The notes beneath the pieces were generated by a model that saw only the letters and a list, made by a program, of their open reading frames with translations, was not told the origin of the DNA and ran no database searches. Both the position numbers and the translations under genes were made by a program. Positions 42,915 through 51,527 of a stretch of DNA of 64,000 bases are shown here, piece after piece; the first letter of the stretch is position 1, and each line of letters begins with the position of its first letter. The DNA comes from CAG-411 sp963643465 (GTDB lineage: Bacteria; Bacillota; Clostridia; Lachnospirales; Lachnospiraceae): contig CAVIJT010000013.1 of NCBI GenBank assembly GCA_963643465.1, positions 1 to 64,000 of the forward strand. The letters are read 5' to 3'.

Positions 42915-43979
42915 CTACTCTACTTTCACCACAGCATAACCAGCCGCCTTTTTCATACGATTCATAATAGCAGCCCCCATGAGGTCCTCCTCAAAACTCT
43001 CTGCTAAAATAATATCTACTTGCAAATGGTCAAAATCTCTTAATATTTTGTACAACCCTCTTGCAATACTTCCCTCTTCTCCTCTGGAACCAATGGAACG
43101 CACTTCTCCCAATGGATAACAGGAAACAGTTTCATCTGTGGCTATAATTCCTACCTGCATCCCCTTACTACAAGCCTTTTTCGCCTCTTGTTTGATTCGC
43201 TCCACAACAATTTCTTTTTCACCAGAATAAATAGTCATATCCGCCTTTGGTGCATAATGTTTGTATTTCATCCCTGGTGCTTTTGGCTTACCTACAGGAG
43301 TTCCTGCTTCACTTAAAATAGCCGGATCAATCTTTACATTTCCAACAACCTCTTCCAGCATTTCTTTTGTAATACATCCAGGACGTAAAATCACAGGAAT
43401 ATCTTCTGTTAAATCTACAATAGTGGACTCAATTCCTACCTGTACCATTCCACCATCTAAAATCAAGTCAATCTTATCTTTTAAATCCTCATATACATGT
43501 TCTGCCAGAGTAGGACTTGGTCGTCCGGAAGTATTGGCACTAGGTGCTGCCAGATACAATCCGGATTGTCGGATAAGTGACAGTGCCACTGGATGGTTTG
43601 GCATACGAATAGCGACCGTAGAAAGACCTCCCGTTGTTCCTAATGGAACTTTCTCACTCTTTGGCAAAATCATAGTCAGAGGACCAGGCCAAAACGTTTT
43701 TGCAAGTTTCTTTGCCACGTCTGACACTTCCTTGGTCAGCTCTTCTAGTGCCTGCATATCTGCAATATGTATAATCAATGGATTATCTGATGGCCTTCCC
43801 TTTGCCGCATAAATACGCTTTGCTGCATGTTCATCCAAAGCATTGCCTCCCAATCCATATACGGTCTCAGTAGGAAATGCTACAAGACCACCCTTTTGCA
43901 AAATCCGGGATGCCTCCTCATATGCTGCTTTTGGACCTTCTCCATCCACTATTCTTACCTGTGTTTCCATTCCCTGCAT
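42915..43979 (-). CDS. Threonylcarbamoyl-AMP synthase (Sua5/TsaC, long form)
   Basis: This 354-residue protein makes threonylcarbamoyl-AMP for the t6A37 modification of ANN-decoding tRNAs. The YrdC domain (about 1-200) has GGLVAFPTETVYGLGGNAL, KGRPSDNPLIIHI and SANTSGRPSPT. The Sua5 C-terminal domain follows the linker KAPGMKYKHYAPKA. The start chosen is the ATG at 43979, with AGAGGAAAG upstream; in-frame ATGs at 44024, 44000 and 43970 are alternatives. It heads the sua5 - YwlE-like - rpiB run. Confidence 0.93.
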   Translation of the reverse strand: MQGMETQVRIVDGEGPKAAYEEASRILQKGGLVAFPTETVYGLGGNALDEHAAKRIYAAKGRPSDNPLIIHIADMQALEELTKEVSDVAKKLAKTFWPGPLTMILPKSEKVPLGTTGGLSTVAIRMPNHPVALSLIRQSGLYLAAPSANTSGRPSPTLAEHVYEDLKDKIDLILDGGMVQVGIESTIVDLTEDIPVILRPGCITKEMLEEVVGNVKIDPAILSEAGTPVGKPKAPGMKYKHYAPKADMTIYSGEKEIVVERIKQEAKKACSKGMQVGIIATDETVSCYPLGEVRSIGSRGEEGSIARGLYKILRDFDHLQVDIILAESFEEDLMGAAIMNRMKKAAGYAVVKVE

Positions 43980-44057
43980 CTCACTTTCCTCTGTTTCCAT
44001 GTAATATCTACGACAATCATCCATGTAAAAACAGTATACTCTTCTTTCCCTTATGTT

Positions 44058-44741
44058 TCAACTTGAAATCCCTTTCATATACTCTACAATTCCGTTAGCA
44101 ATCCCCTGTGCCATCTTCTCTTGATAATCTTCTTCTGTCAAAAGCATTTCTTCGGATGGATTTGACAAAAATCCGCACTCTACAATTACTACTGGACAAG
44201 TGACTTTCTTTAAAATATAATAATCGCAATTAGCTTTTGGCACTCTATGATTATCATCTGCTACCACAGCCTTAATACTGTTTTGCAAAGTATCTGCCAA
44301 CTTTTTCCCTTGTTCTGATGTTTCATAATAAAACACTTGCGCACCTTTTGGTGATGGGTCAGTATAACTATTTTGATGAATACTCACCGCAATCGCCGCA
44401 CCACTGGCATTCATGATTTCCACTCGTTTTCGCATATCTGCACTTTTTTTGCTGCCAGCTCCTTCCGTGCATAAATCCACATCCGAACTTCTTGTCATAA
44501 TTACATCAATACCCTGTTTTTCAAGAATCGTTCGAACCTTACAAGCAATAGACAAATTAATATCTTTTTCCAGCACTCCGGACACTCCTACTTTTCCTGG
44601 ATCATATCCGCCATGTCCTGCATCTATGACTACCACCCAGTTTTGGGATTGCTTCTTCCCCACTTCCACAGTCTGTACAAAAGAAATTGCCATAATAATA
44701 ATTATTATGGCAACTCCAGTAAATATCCATTTTTTTTTCAT
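44058..44741 (-). CDS. cwlD: N-acetylmuramoyl-L-alanine amidase, CwlD-like
   Basis: This 227-residue Amidase_3 enzyme has an N-terminal membrane helix (WIFTGVAIIIIIMAISFV). Zinc ligands and catalytic residues are in VVIDAGHGGYDPG, EKDINLSIACK, SIHQNS and IVECGFLSNP. CwlD removes peptide side chains so that muramic delta-lactam can form in spore cortex. The resemblance and a spore-forming context suggest that role, but a vegetative cell-wall function is possible. The ATG at 44741 is used; the in-frame GTG at 44768 has no site. Confidence 0.85.
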   Translation of the reverse strand: MKKKWIFTGVAIIIIIMAISFVQTVEVGKKQSQNWVVVIDAGHGGYDPGKVGVSGVLEKDINLSIACKVRTILEKQGIDVIMTRSSDVDLCTEGAGSKKSADMRKRVEIMNASGAAIAVSIHQNSYTDPSPKGAQVFYYETSEQGKKLADTLQNSIKAVVADDNHRVPKANCDYYILKKVTCPVVIVECGFLSNPSEEMLLTEEDYQEKMAQGIANGIVEYMKGISS

Positions 44742-44870
44742 ATTCCTCACATCCGTTCTCTGTATCACTGGGGATACCTATTCCCTCTATACTTATTCGG
44801 ACGAACGAAAAATTATGAGTCAAATTAAAAGGATAAAAACACACTTTGTGACTTTTTATCTTTGTATCCG

Positions 44871-46718
44871 TTAGTTGGTATATTTCATAATAACATTCCA
44901 AATGCTGCTTTTTTCCAATCCTATTTTCCAGCAGGAAATTCCAGCAACCTTTCCGGCATCTCGCTCTGCAAAAATAACCTCTAATTTCTTATTGATGGAT
45001 GTTTCATCTTCCACCCACATTTTATATACACTGTCATCTGCGGAAAATTCTGCATAGTTTTGTCCAGTCTCTTCATCCCAAGAAGCTGTAACCCCATTCT
45101 GCGTCAATACACTTTCTGCCTGCGACATTCCATATGCAGTAGAGGTAACTTTCACCTTTCCATCTGCTTCCTGTTCTCTCCAAAGACGTGTATAAAATGG
45201 TACACCAATAATTACCTTACTTGGATCTACCATCTGTGTAATCTGATCCACTGCATCCTGCACAAATCCAATAGATGCTACAGAACCACTCTCTTGACTT
45301 CCGCCGTAATGCTCATCATATGCCATGACGCAAACATAATCAACTACTTCTCCCTGTTCTTCCCGATCATAATAAGCAGTGTATTCAGATGGCACATAGC
45401 TATCCACAGAAAGTACAATTCCATTATTTCTACACTTTACAGAAAGCTCACGCAAGAATTCCAAATAAGCGTCTGCTGTTTCTGCAGTTACATTTTCAAA
45501 GTCAATATTAAGACCATCTAAATTATATTCTAGCGCATTGGCAATCAAACGATTTACTAACTTATCTCTATTTGTTGTGTTTCCAAGCAATGTCTCCAAT
45601 TGTACAGTGCCATCTGCCACTGCAAAATCATCGCACAATGCCCAAACTTCCAGCCCTGCCCCATGGGCGCGCTGCACATAAGTCTCACTTGCAAGCGAGG
45701 AAAGATTTCCTGTATTACTTGTTACAGAGAACCAAGTCGGAGAAATTACATTTAACCCACTTGCCGATGCAATAGTATTCAGCAATCCATTATTGGCATC
45801 CTGATTGGTCACCTGATGCCAAGCCATACAAATAGTCTCATCCTTTGTAATATGTGGGTATTTCTCTTCTTTATAGTCATTGGTAAGCACTTCTTCGTAT
45901 TTATCAGACAAATATTTCTTTAATACAAATCCAGTGACACCATCTTTTGTCATTACTTTTGCATAACTCTCTAACTCTTCCGAACCATCCTGTACCACTC
46001 GTACAACATCGTCCTCCTCTAAGCTAACTAAAATATCACATTTAATACCTGCTCCATTTCGAAGTTTCGTATCCTTTTCTACTTTGTAATAAGAATAGGT
46101 CTCACCCCATCCACTTTCAAACATAAGACGATTAGGTTTTTTATAAAATTCATATTCTACATTAGAGAATTCTTTTACAAAATCCAAAGCCACATATACA
46201 GAATCTCCTTCTGTCTTAATAATGGCATATCCTTCATCTGTCTTACTTTTATTCATATAATAAGCGGTACTTCCCACCTCTGTTCGAATCACTTGGGTAG
46301 CAGTCGTATAGGAAAGAATATTCTCTGTATCATCAAAATAAAATCTCTTATTAATACAGTTCACTACAACATCATATGGAAGATAAATATGTTCTCCATC
46401 TAAAATCCCTTTTTCCTCCAACTGCGTATCATGATCAAACAACAATATCTCTCCATCTTTCAACTCCTCAAAATACTTAGTAAGCGGCATGACCTTTTTA
46501 CTCGGTGCATACTTTTTATACATAAATACAATCACAAGAAGAGCCACAATTGCAAACACTGCTATAACTCCTATGAGTGCTATCTTTTCTTTTCCCTGAT
46601 CCCGTCTTTTTCGGTTTCTCTGCTTTCTGGCAGAACGAGCACGTAAGCTGTCAAACTGTCTGGTACCATCCCGCCCAGCATTTTCCATGCCCACTTCTTC
46701 CTCTCTATCTTTCTCCAT
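44871..46718 (-). CDS. Membrane-anchored GH18-family protein with SH3-like domain
   Basis: This 615-residue protein has a basic cytoplasmic N-terminus, one membrane helix (about 45-68, ALIGVIAVFAIVALLVIVFM) and a copper-amine-oxidase-N-like domain (about 75-200). An SH3-like segment follows (about 210-275, TKLRNGAGIKCDILVSLEE). A GH18 barrel (about 290-615) carries the DxxDxDxE motif as DGLNIDFENV. GH18 enzymes of this layout resemble spore cortex or cell-wall hydrolases of the YaaH/SleL type. The ATG at 46718 is kept, but the in-frame ATG at 46688 also has a possible site (AGAGGAAG). It lies upstream of the CwlD-like gene on the same strand, and both point to peptidoglycan turnover. Confidence 0.85.
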   Translation of the reverse strand: MEKDREEEVGMENAGRDGTRQFDSLRARSARKQRNRKRRDQGKEKIALIGVIAVFAIVALLVIVFMYKKYAPSKKVMPLTKYFEELKDGEILLFDHDTQLEEKGILDGEHIYLPYDVVVNCINKRFYFDDTENILSYTTATQVIRTEVGSTAYYMNKSKTDEGYAIIKTEGDSVYVALDFVKEFSNVEYEFYKKPNRLMFESGWGETYSYYKVEKDTKLRNGAGIKCDILVSLEEDDVVRVVQDGSEELESYAKVMTKDGVTGFVLKKYLSDKYEEVLTNDYKEEKYPHITKDETICMAWHQVTNQDANNGLLNTIASASGLNVISPTWFSVTSNTGNLSSLASETYVQRAHGAGLEVWALCDDFAVADGTVQLETLLGNTTNRDKLVNRLIANALEYNLDGLNIDFENVTAETADAYLEFLRELSVKCRNNGIVLSVDSYVPSEYTAYYDREEQGEVVDYVCVMAYDEHYGGSQESGSVASIGFVQDAVDQITQMVDPSKVIIGVPFYTRLWREQEADGKVKVTSTAYGMSQAESVLTQNGVTASWDEETGQNYAEFSADDSVYKMWVEDETSINKKLEVIFAERDAGKVAGISCWKIGLEKSSIWNVIMKYTN

Positions 46719-47700
46719 GATGTTCTGTTCTCCCTTCGTTTACTATGAAAGTGATTGCGACAGCACAAAGCACAGAACAATCCACTTCCATTCACGCACT
46801 TTTTAATCTTATGTCATACCACTTCATTATATCCGCAACAAGAGAAAAAGTCAAAAAAAGTGGCTATTTTACACTTTTTTGACTTTTTCCACAAAACAAT
46901 ACTGTAAGTGAGAACTTTGTCCTTTCTTATAATTTTTAAAATTGACGTTTTCTCTTGTAGTAAACAACGTTCTAATCCAATATGTTGCGTCCCCGCAATC
47001 GTTTTCACACATAGAAACAGATTTCCGAAGGTACAATAGTAGTTTATGCCATACACATTTCACGAATATGCCTTTGTACTGGTTACTATTGTAATTATTC
47101 CTATTTAGAAATAGTGTCACTTGTGCCTGACAATTGCAAGGAAACCAACACGTTTTTTGAAACCTATTCCCCCTTTCTCTATTCTTTCCCTGCACTTGTC
47201 TTTCATTTCTGCATTTTCTTTGTATTCTTTATTCTTGTTTGCACGGAAAAGAATTTCATTGTGACTGTTGTTTTTCTTGTTATGAAAATTCACACGATTC
47301 TGTGTTGAAATCTGTATATACAGATTAAGAGAATAGAATAATTGAATTCCTAATAGAACTTGCACTCATTTTCTTTTGGCAATGGACTGCTTGCTTCATT
47401 CTTTTCAGACTTGCCTTTTCTTCTTAAATCAGTGCCAATCACAGCCCTATTCTACTGTTTTCCTAATTACTTTGCAATGCACAAAACAGCCAAAATTTTC
47501 TCTTAAAAATCTCCCATTTTCACATGTCACACTCTTTCCATTTTTCTCCAACCACACACAAATATTCTATTTTATTTACTTTATACTATATACGATTTCT
47601 CTTCTATCTATTCCCCTGACCCCCAGATGATAACAGTATCTTTCTTTTTGCCATATATGCGCATTTGAGGGAAATAGTTACAGCCCCAAACAGCCACTAT
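46719..47700. other. Gene-free intergenic region
   Basis: About 1 kb between the GH18 gene and the mecA promoter. Several short frames exist on both strands, the longest about 108 codons on the minus strand, but none has a ribosome site plus a sensible protein composition. I see no RNA gene I can name. The mecA leader then adds about 170 bases of untranslated sequence. Confidence 0.6.
47309..47326. promoter_or_regulatory. 18-bp perfect palindrome
   Basis: AATCTGTATATACAGATT is fully symmetric and lies in the gene-free stretch about 390 bases before the mecA promoter. It could be an operator of an unknown dimeric regulator. No promoter elements were tied to it. Confidence 0.35.
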
Positions 47701-47715
47701 TCTCTCCACATTTTA

Positions 47716-47744
47716 TTGACTTTAATTGGAAGATAAACTATACT
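47716..47744 (+). promoter_or_regulatory. Sigma-A promoter of mecA
   Basis: TTGACT (47716-47721) and TATACT (47739-47744) are separated by exactly 17 bases. Transcription would begin near 47751, leaving a leader of about 170 bases before the ATG at 47922. Confidence 0.75.
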
Positions 47745-47921
47745 AAAATTAAGCACAACGTGAATGAAATACGTGCTACATACACACATTTTTTCTGAGA
47801 GTACATAGAAAAACGTAATGAACTATACGAAAGATTTTTATTATGTGCGATTAAGAAAATCGACACGCAACGGTAACAGCTATTTCATGAACGATGTACT
47901 GTAAGGAAGGAGTTGATTTTT

Positions 47922-48710
47922 ATGAAAATGGAACGAATAAGTGATAATCAAATCCGCTGTACCTTAAACAAAGAAGATTTGCTTGACAGAGAACTTCGCA
48001 TCAGCGAACTTGCTTACGGAAGTGATAAGGCAAAAGAATTATTTCGGGATATGATGCAGCAAGCTTCCTATGAGCTTGGATTTGAAGCAGAAGATATCCC
48101 TCTGATGATTGAAGCAATTCCCGTCTCACCAGAATGTTTAGTATTAATTATCACAAAAGTGGAAGATCCGGATGAATTGGATACCCGTTTTTCTAAATTT
48201 TCCTCTGACAGTGATTTGGAAGAATATGAGTATGATTTAGAAGAAGAGGAAGAAGATACGTTCTCCGACGATCCGGTTCCTACTTTATCGGAAGTCACAG
48301 CAACAACAGAAAATATAGATGCAGATAAGTCCTTTGTTCCTTTATCCAGTGCCATTGCACCACATAATGTGATTCAAAAGGAACAGCCTAAGCAGGTGAA
48401 TATTCCTCCTGCTGCCAATACCATCCGTATTTTCTCTTTTGATTCTTTAGAGGGGATTATTGATTTAGCAACCAAAATACACGTTCTTTATCACGGGGCA
48501 AACTCATTGTACAAGGATACGGAAAATGAGCAATATTACTTAATCTTAAGCAAAGACGACCACACCTTGGACGAATTTAATCGTATTTGCAATATGGCAA
48601 GTGAATTCGGCAAGATGGAACGCAGCAACTACGGAACGCTTGCTTACTATGAAGAGCATTTTAATTTGATTACAAAAGCAAATGCAATTGGGGTGTTATA
48701 TAACTTATAA
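47922..48710 (+). CDS. mecA: Adaptor protein MecA
   Basis: This 262-residue ClpC adaptor has the N-terminal substrate-binding domain (MKMERISDNQIRCTLNKEDL, then FRDMMQQASYELGF) and an acidic linker with many Glu and Asp (about 95-120). The C-terminal domain binds ClpC (IRIFSFDSLEGIIDLA to YEEHFNLITKANAI). MecA targets proteins to ClpCP and controls competence in Bacillus. The ATG at 47922 has AAGGAG upstream; the in-frame TTG at 47913 is rejected. It is monocistronic, with a strong promoter and terminator. Confidence 0.95.
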   Translation: MKMERISDNQIRCTLNKEDLLDRELRISELAYGSDKAKELFRDMMQQASYELGFEAEDIPLMIEAIPVSPECLVLIITKVEDPDELDTRFSKFSSDSDLEEYEYDLEEEEEDTFSDDPVPTLSEVTATTENIDADKSFVPLSSAIAPHNVIQKEQPKQVNIPPAANTIRIFSFDSLEGIIDLATKIHVLYHGANSLYKDTENEQYYLILSKDDHTLDEFNRICNMASEFGKMERSNYGTLAYYEEHFNLITKANAIGVLYNL

Positions 48711-48755
48711 AAATAGTTACAGTCTTGCCTTTGGGCTGACTGTAACTATTTTTTT
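48709..48755. terminator. Terminator of mecA
   Basis: AAATAGTTACAGTC (48711-48724) pairs with GACTGTAACTATTT, followed by T-rich sequence. The last bases overlap the stop codon of the convergent histidine kinase gene, so both transcripts probably end here. Confidence 0.85.
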
Positions 48756-50034
48756 AACTATATGGAAGCATTATAGTAACTCTAAGTGCCTTTTTTTCTT
48801 TCCAATCTACTATTTCTGCAAATATTTCTCCTTCCATCATTCCTACTAATTTTCTGCATATAAATAATCCTAATCCGCTACCTTCTTGATTTTCTACATT
48901 ACTACCTCGAAAGAAGCTGTCAAAAATATGCACAACCTCTCGTTCATCCAGATTGCAGCCTGTATTTGTGATAGTAAAACAATATGCCTCTTCCTGCTTT
49001 TTACCTACAAGTTCTATGCTACCTCCATCTCCGTATTTTACGGCATTTTCTATAATATTTTGCAAAATCTCAATTACTCGCTCTTTATCTACCAGAATCA
49101 AGCAGTTAGAACTAGATGTACACCAAAAATCAATGTGCATCTGCTCCATTTTTTCTCGGTAATACTGTTGCATTTCTCCGGCAATTTCCTCGGTATACGC
49201 CTCTCCCACTTCCACTGTAAATTCCATAAAATCTTCTCGTTGGGAATGAATAATAGAGGATATGTACTCCCATAATTCATCTGCCTTCTGCAAAATGCTT
49301 TCTGCTACCTGCCGTTTCTTTTCTTCCTCTTTATATATGTTTCTCTGTAATGCCTGAGCGTTGAGCTTTATCACACTGAGCGGAGTTTTAATGTCATGGG
49401 TAAGTGACAAAAGAAACATTTTTCGCTCTTTTTCCAATGCCAATTCTCTTTTTCTTCCATCCTCTATATGCTGGCGCAACATATCCAGCCCCCAAAGCAG
49501 TCTTCCAAATAACTTGTGCTTATTTTCTTTTAAAGGTACTGTAAGATTTCCCTTTGCAAGTTCATAAGGCAGTTCTACAATCTGCTCCATTGGTTTTAGA
49601 ATTTCCTGTTGTATATAAATAGAATAGACAACCACCAAAATAAGTACGAGCATAAAACAGGCATTCACCCAGAAAAATATACCAAACATACTCCTTTGTT
49701 TTTCCTCATAAGTAATTTTATAATAGCCCTGTTCTGTGGCATAAATAATCTGTTCCCCTTCACTGCCATTTAGAAAAGACTGAATTTCCTCACTACTGCT
49801 GTTCACAGAAATACAATCATACCCGGTAATCGTCTCCCAAGTTACATCCAAATCAGATGTCAGTTTTCCCGTTTTTTCTTCCTCTTTTTGAATCTGCAAT
49901 TCCAATCGATTGACACCTACCAGATAGGAGGTATCCTTTTTTTGCTGATAGCCATATAAATTCCAATTTACCAAGCAAACCAAAATCAGATAGAACACCA
50001 CTACTGCCAGCCATTTTTTTCTTATTTGCTTCAA
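48754..50034 (-). CDS. Sensor histidine kinase
   Basis: This 426-residue membrane kinase has two membrane helices (about 8-26 and 118-142) around an extracytoplasmic domain of about 90 residues. A HAMP-like linker follows. The H-box SLTHDIKTPLSVI, N-box QNIIENAVKYG and G-box GSGLGLFICRK are intact. The start is TTG at 50034, placed by AGGAGGG seven bases upstream; the longer frame into the regulator gene has no ribosome site. It is last in an operon with an ABC transporter and response regulator and presumably senses the transported compound. The sizeable extracytoplasmic domain distinguishes it from the BceS intramembrane-sensing class. Confidence 0.92.
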   Translation of the reverse strand: MKQIRKKWLAVVVFYLILVCLVNWNLYGYQQKKDTSYLVGVNRLELQIQKEEEKTGKLTSDLDVTWETITGYDCISVNSSSEEIQSFLNGSEGEQIIYATEQGYYKITYEEKQRSMFGIFFWVNACFMLVLILVVVYSIYIQQEILKPMEQIVELPYELAKGNLTVPLKENKHKLFGRLLWGLDMLRQHIEDGRKRELALEKERKMFLLSLTHDIKTPLSVIKLNAQALQRNIYKEEEKKRQVAESILQKADELWEYISSIIHSQREDFMEFTVEVGEAYTEEIAGEMQQYYREKMEQMHIDFWCTSSSNCLILVDKERVIEILQNIIENAVKYGDGGSIELVGKKQEEAYCFTITNTGCNLDEREVVHIFDSFFRGSNVENQEGSGLGLFICRKLVGMMEGEIFAEIVDWKEKKALRVTIMLPYS

Positions 50035-50072
50035 GCTCTTCCCTCCTATCAAATAACTATTGTTGGCTGCTT

Positions 50073-50735
50073 TTATTCCATGCGGTAACCTTTCCCCCAC
50101 ACAGTCAAAATCCGCTTTGGATGTTCGGGATCCTCTTCAATTTTGTTGCGCAATCTCTTAATATGTACCGTAAGTGTCTGCATTTCACTGTCGCTTCCAT
50201 TTCCCCAAATTTGGTGAAACAATTCTTCTTTCGTCAATGTACGATTTTTGTTCTGCAACAAATATAACAGTAATTGAAATTCCTTTGTAGTGCTTTTTGT
50301 GACCTGTCCATTGACTATAATACTCTGGTCGCTTTTGTTCAACCGAAGATTTCCGTCCACAATTTCTTCCACTCCATATCTTCGTTTGAAAATCCCTTTT
50401 ACCTTTGCCAGTAAAATATCAATATCATAAGGCTTTTCAATATAATCATCCGCTCCAAGCATAAGACCATTTATCTTATCCTCTTTGGTATCTCTTGCAC
50501 TAACAATCAAAATAGGAACATTGTTCTTCTCCCGAATTTTATTACACACAGCAAAACCGTCCATTCCCGGAAGCATAATATCTAAAATCACCAGCTTTGC
50601 AGCCTCCTCCTCCAAAATATCCATAGCTTCCTCGCCAGAAAGGGCATGATATACATCATACCCTTCTGCTGTAAGAAAATCTGATAACAATACACCAAGT
50701 TCCTCATTATCCTCAACTACTAAAATATCCGCCAT
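50073..50735 (-). CDS. OmpR-family response regulator
   Basis: This 220-residue regulator has a receiver domain with the acidic pair VVEDNEE, phosphoacceptor Asp in ILDIMLPGMDG and conserved Lys in DYIEKPYD. A winged-helix DNA-binding domain ends KRLRNKIEEDPEHPKRILTV. The ATG at 50735 has TGGAGTGG upstream and lies two bases past the ATPase stop; the GTG at 50744 is rejected. It should control the ABC transporter operon it belongs to. Confidence 0.95.
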   Translation of the reverse strand: MADILVVEDNEELGVLLSDFLTAEGYDVYHALSGEEAMDILEEEAAKLVILDIMLPGMDGFAVCNKIREKNNVPILIVSARDTKEDKINGLMLGADDYIEKPYDIDILLAKVKGIFKRRYGVEEIVDGNLRLNKSDQSIIVNGQVTKSTTKEFQLLLYLLQNKNRTLTKEELFHQIWGNGSDSEMQTLTVHIKRLRNKIEEDPEHPKRILTVWGKGYRME

Positions 50736-50737
50736 AG

Positions 50738-51502
50738 TTACCACTCCATATCGCTTAGCCAGGCTGAAAGCATATGCTCTCTTGCCTTTACCTCTTCTTT
50801 CTTTTTGTCTTTTAAAGATAGTTCTCCCTTTATATTACCATCTTCTATATACAAAATTCTACCACATTTGGATGCTACGTGCATATCATGCGTAACCATA
50901 ACAATGGTAGTTCCCTCCTCATTGATTTGTTCCATCATAGAAAGTACCGATTCAGAAGCACTGCGGTTTAAGGCTCCTGTTGGCTCATCTGCAAATAAAA
51001 TACTTGGATGATTTATAAGACTTCTGCAAATACACGCTCGCTGGAGCTGTCCACCAGACACCTCTGAAATATTGTTATCTGCCACTTGAAGAATATCAAA
51101 TTTTTTCATAAGCTGCTTTCCATACTCCAAAATTTCTTTTTTGCTTCTTCCTTTTTCCTTGCTCTGATAAGCAGGTAGTAAAATGTTATCTAACACAGAC
51201 AGATTGTGTAGCATCTGCATTTGCTGAAAAATAAATCCCATTTGATTCAAACGAATTTTTGCCATTTCTTTGTTTGGCAGTGAGGCAATTTGTTCCCCTT
51301 CCAAATATACTTTTCCAGCAGTAGGCTGATCCATTCCAGACACACTGTATAGCAAAGTGGATTTTCCAGAACCGGAAGGTCCCATAATTGCCACCATTTC
51401 ACCTTTTTCTACTGTAAAATTCACATTTTTTAATACATTATTTTGTCTTTTGTTAATTACATATGTTTTACATAAATCTACTACTTTTAATGCTGCTGCC
51501 AT
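50738..51502 (-). CDS. ABC transporter ATP-binding protein (MacB/LolD type)
   Basis: This 254-residue ATPase has Walker A GPSGSGKST, the Q-loop region GFIFQQMQML, signature SGGQLQRACICR, and Walker B SILFADEPTGALN. The sequence type accompanies FtsX-like permeases in antimicrobial-peptide resistance or lipoprotein-release transporters. The ATG at 51502 lies 25 bases after the permease gene and its end nearly touches the response regulator start. Confidence 0.95.
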   Translation of the reverse strand: MAAALKVVDLCKTYVINKRQNNVLKNVNFTVEKGEMVAIMGPSGSGKSTLLYSVSGMDQPTAGKVYLEGEQIASLPNKEMAKIRLNQMGFIFQQMQMLHNLSVLDNILLPAYQSKEKGRSKKEILEYGKQLMKKFDILQVADNNISEVSGGQLQRACICRSLINHPSILFADEPTGALNRSASESVLSMMEQINEEGTTIVMVTHDMHVASKCGRILYIEDGNIKGELSLKDKKKEEVKAREHMLSAWLSDMEW

Positions 51503-51527
51503 ACTTTTTCCAACCTTTCTTTTTCTG

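Noticed and set aside
46869..47195. 108-codon minus-strand frame in the gene-free region
   Set aside because: Implausible composition, no ribosome site and no recognisable motif.
47309..47326. LexA operator
   Set aside because: The palindrome has a 6-base spacing between CTG and CAG, unlike the enterobacterial box, and does not match the Gram-positive GAAC-N4-GTTC type.
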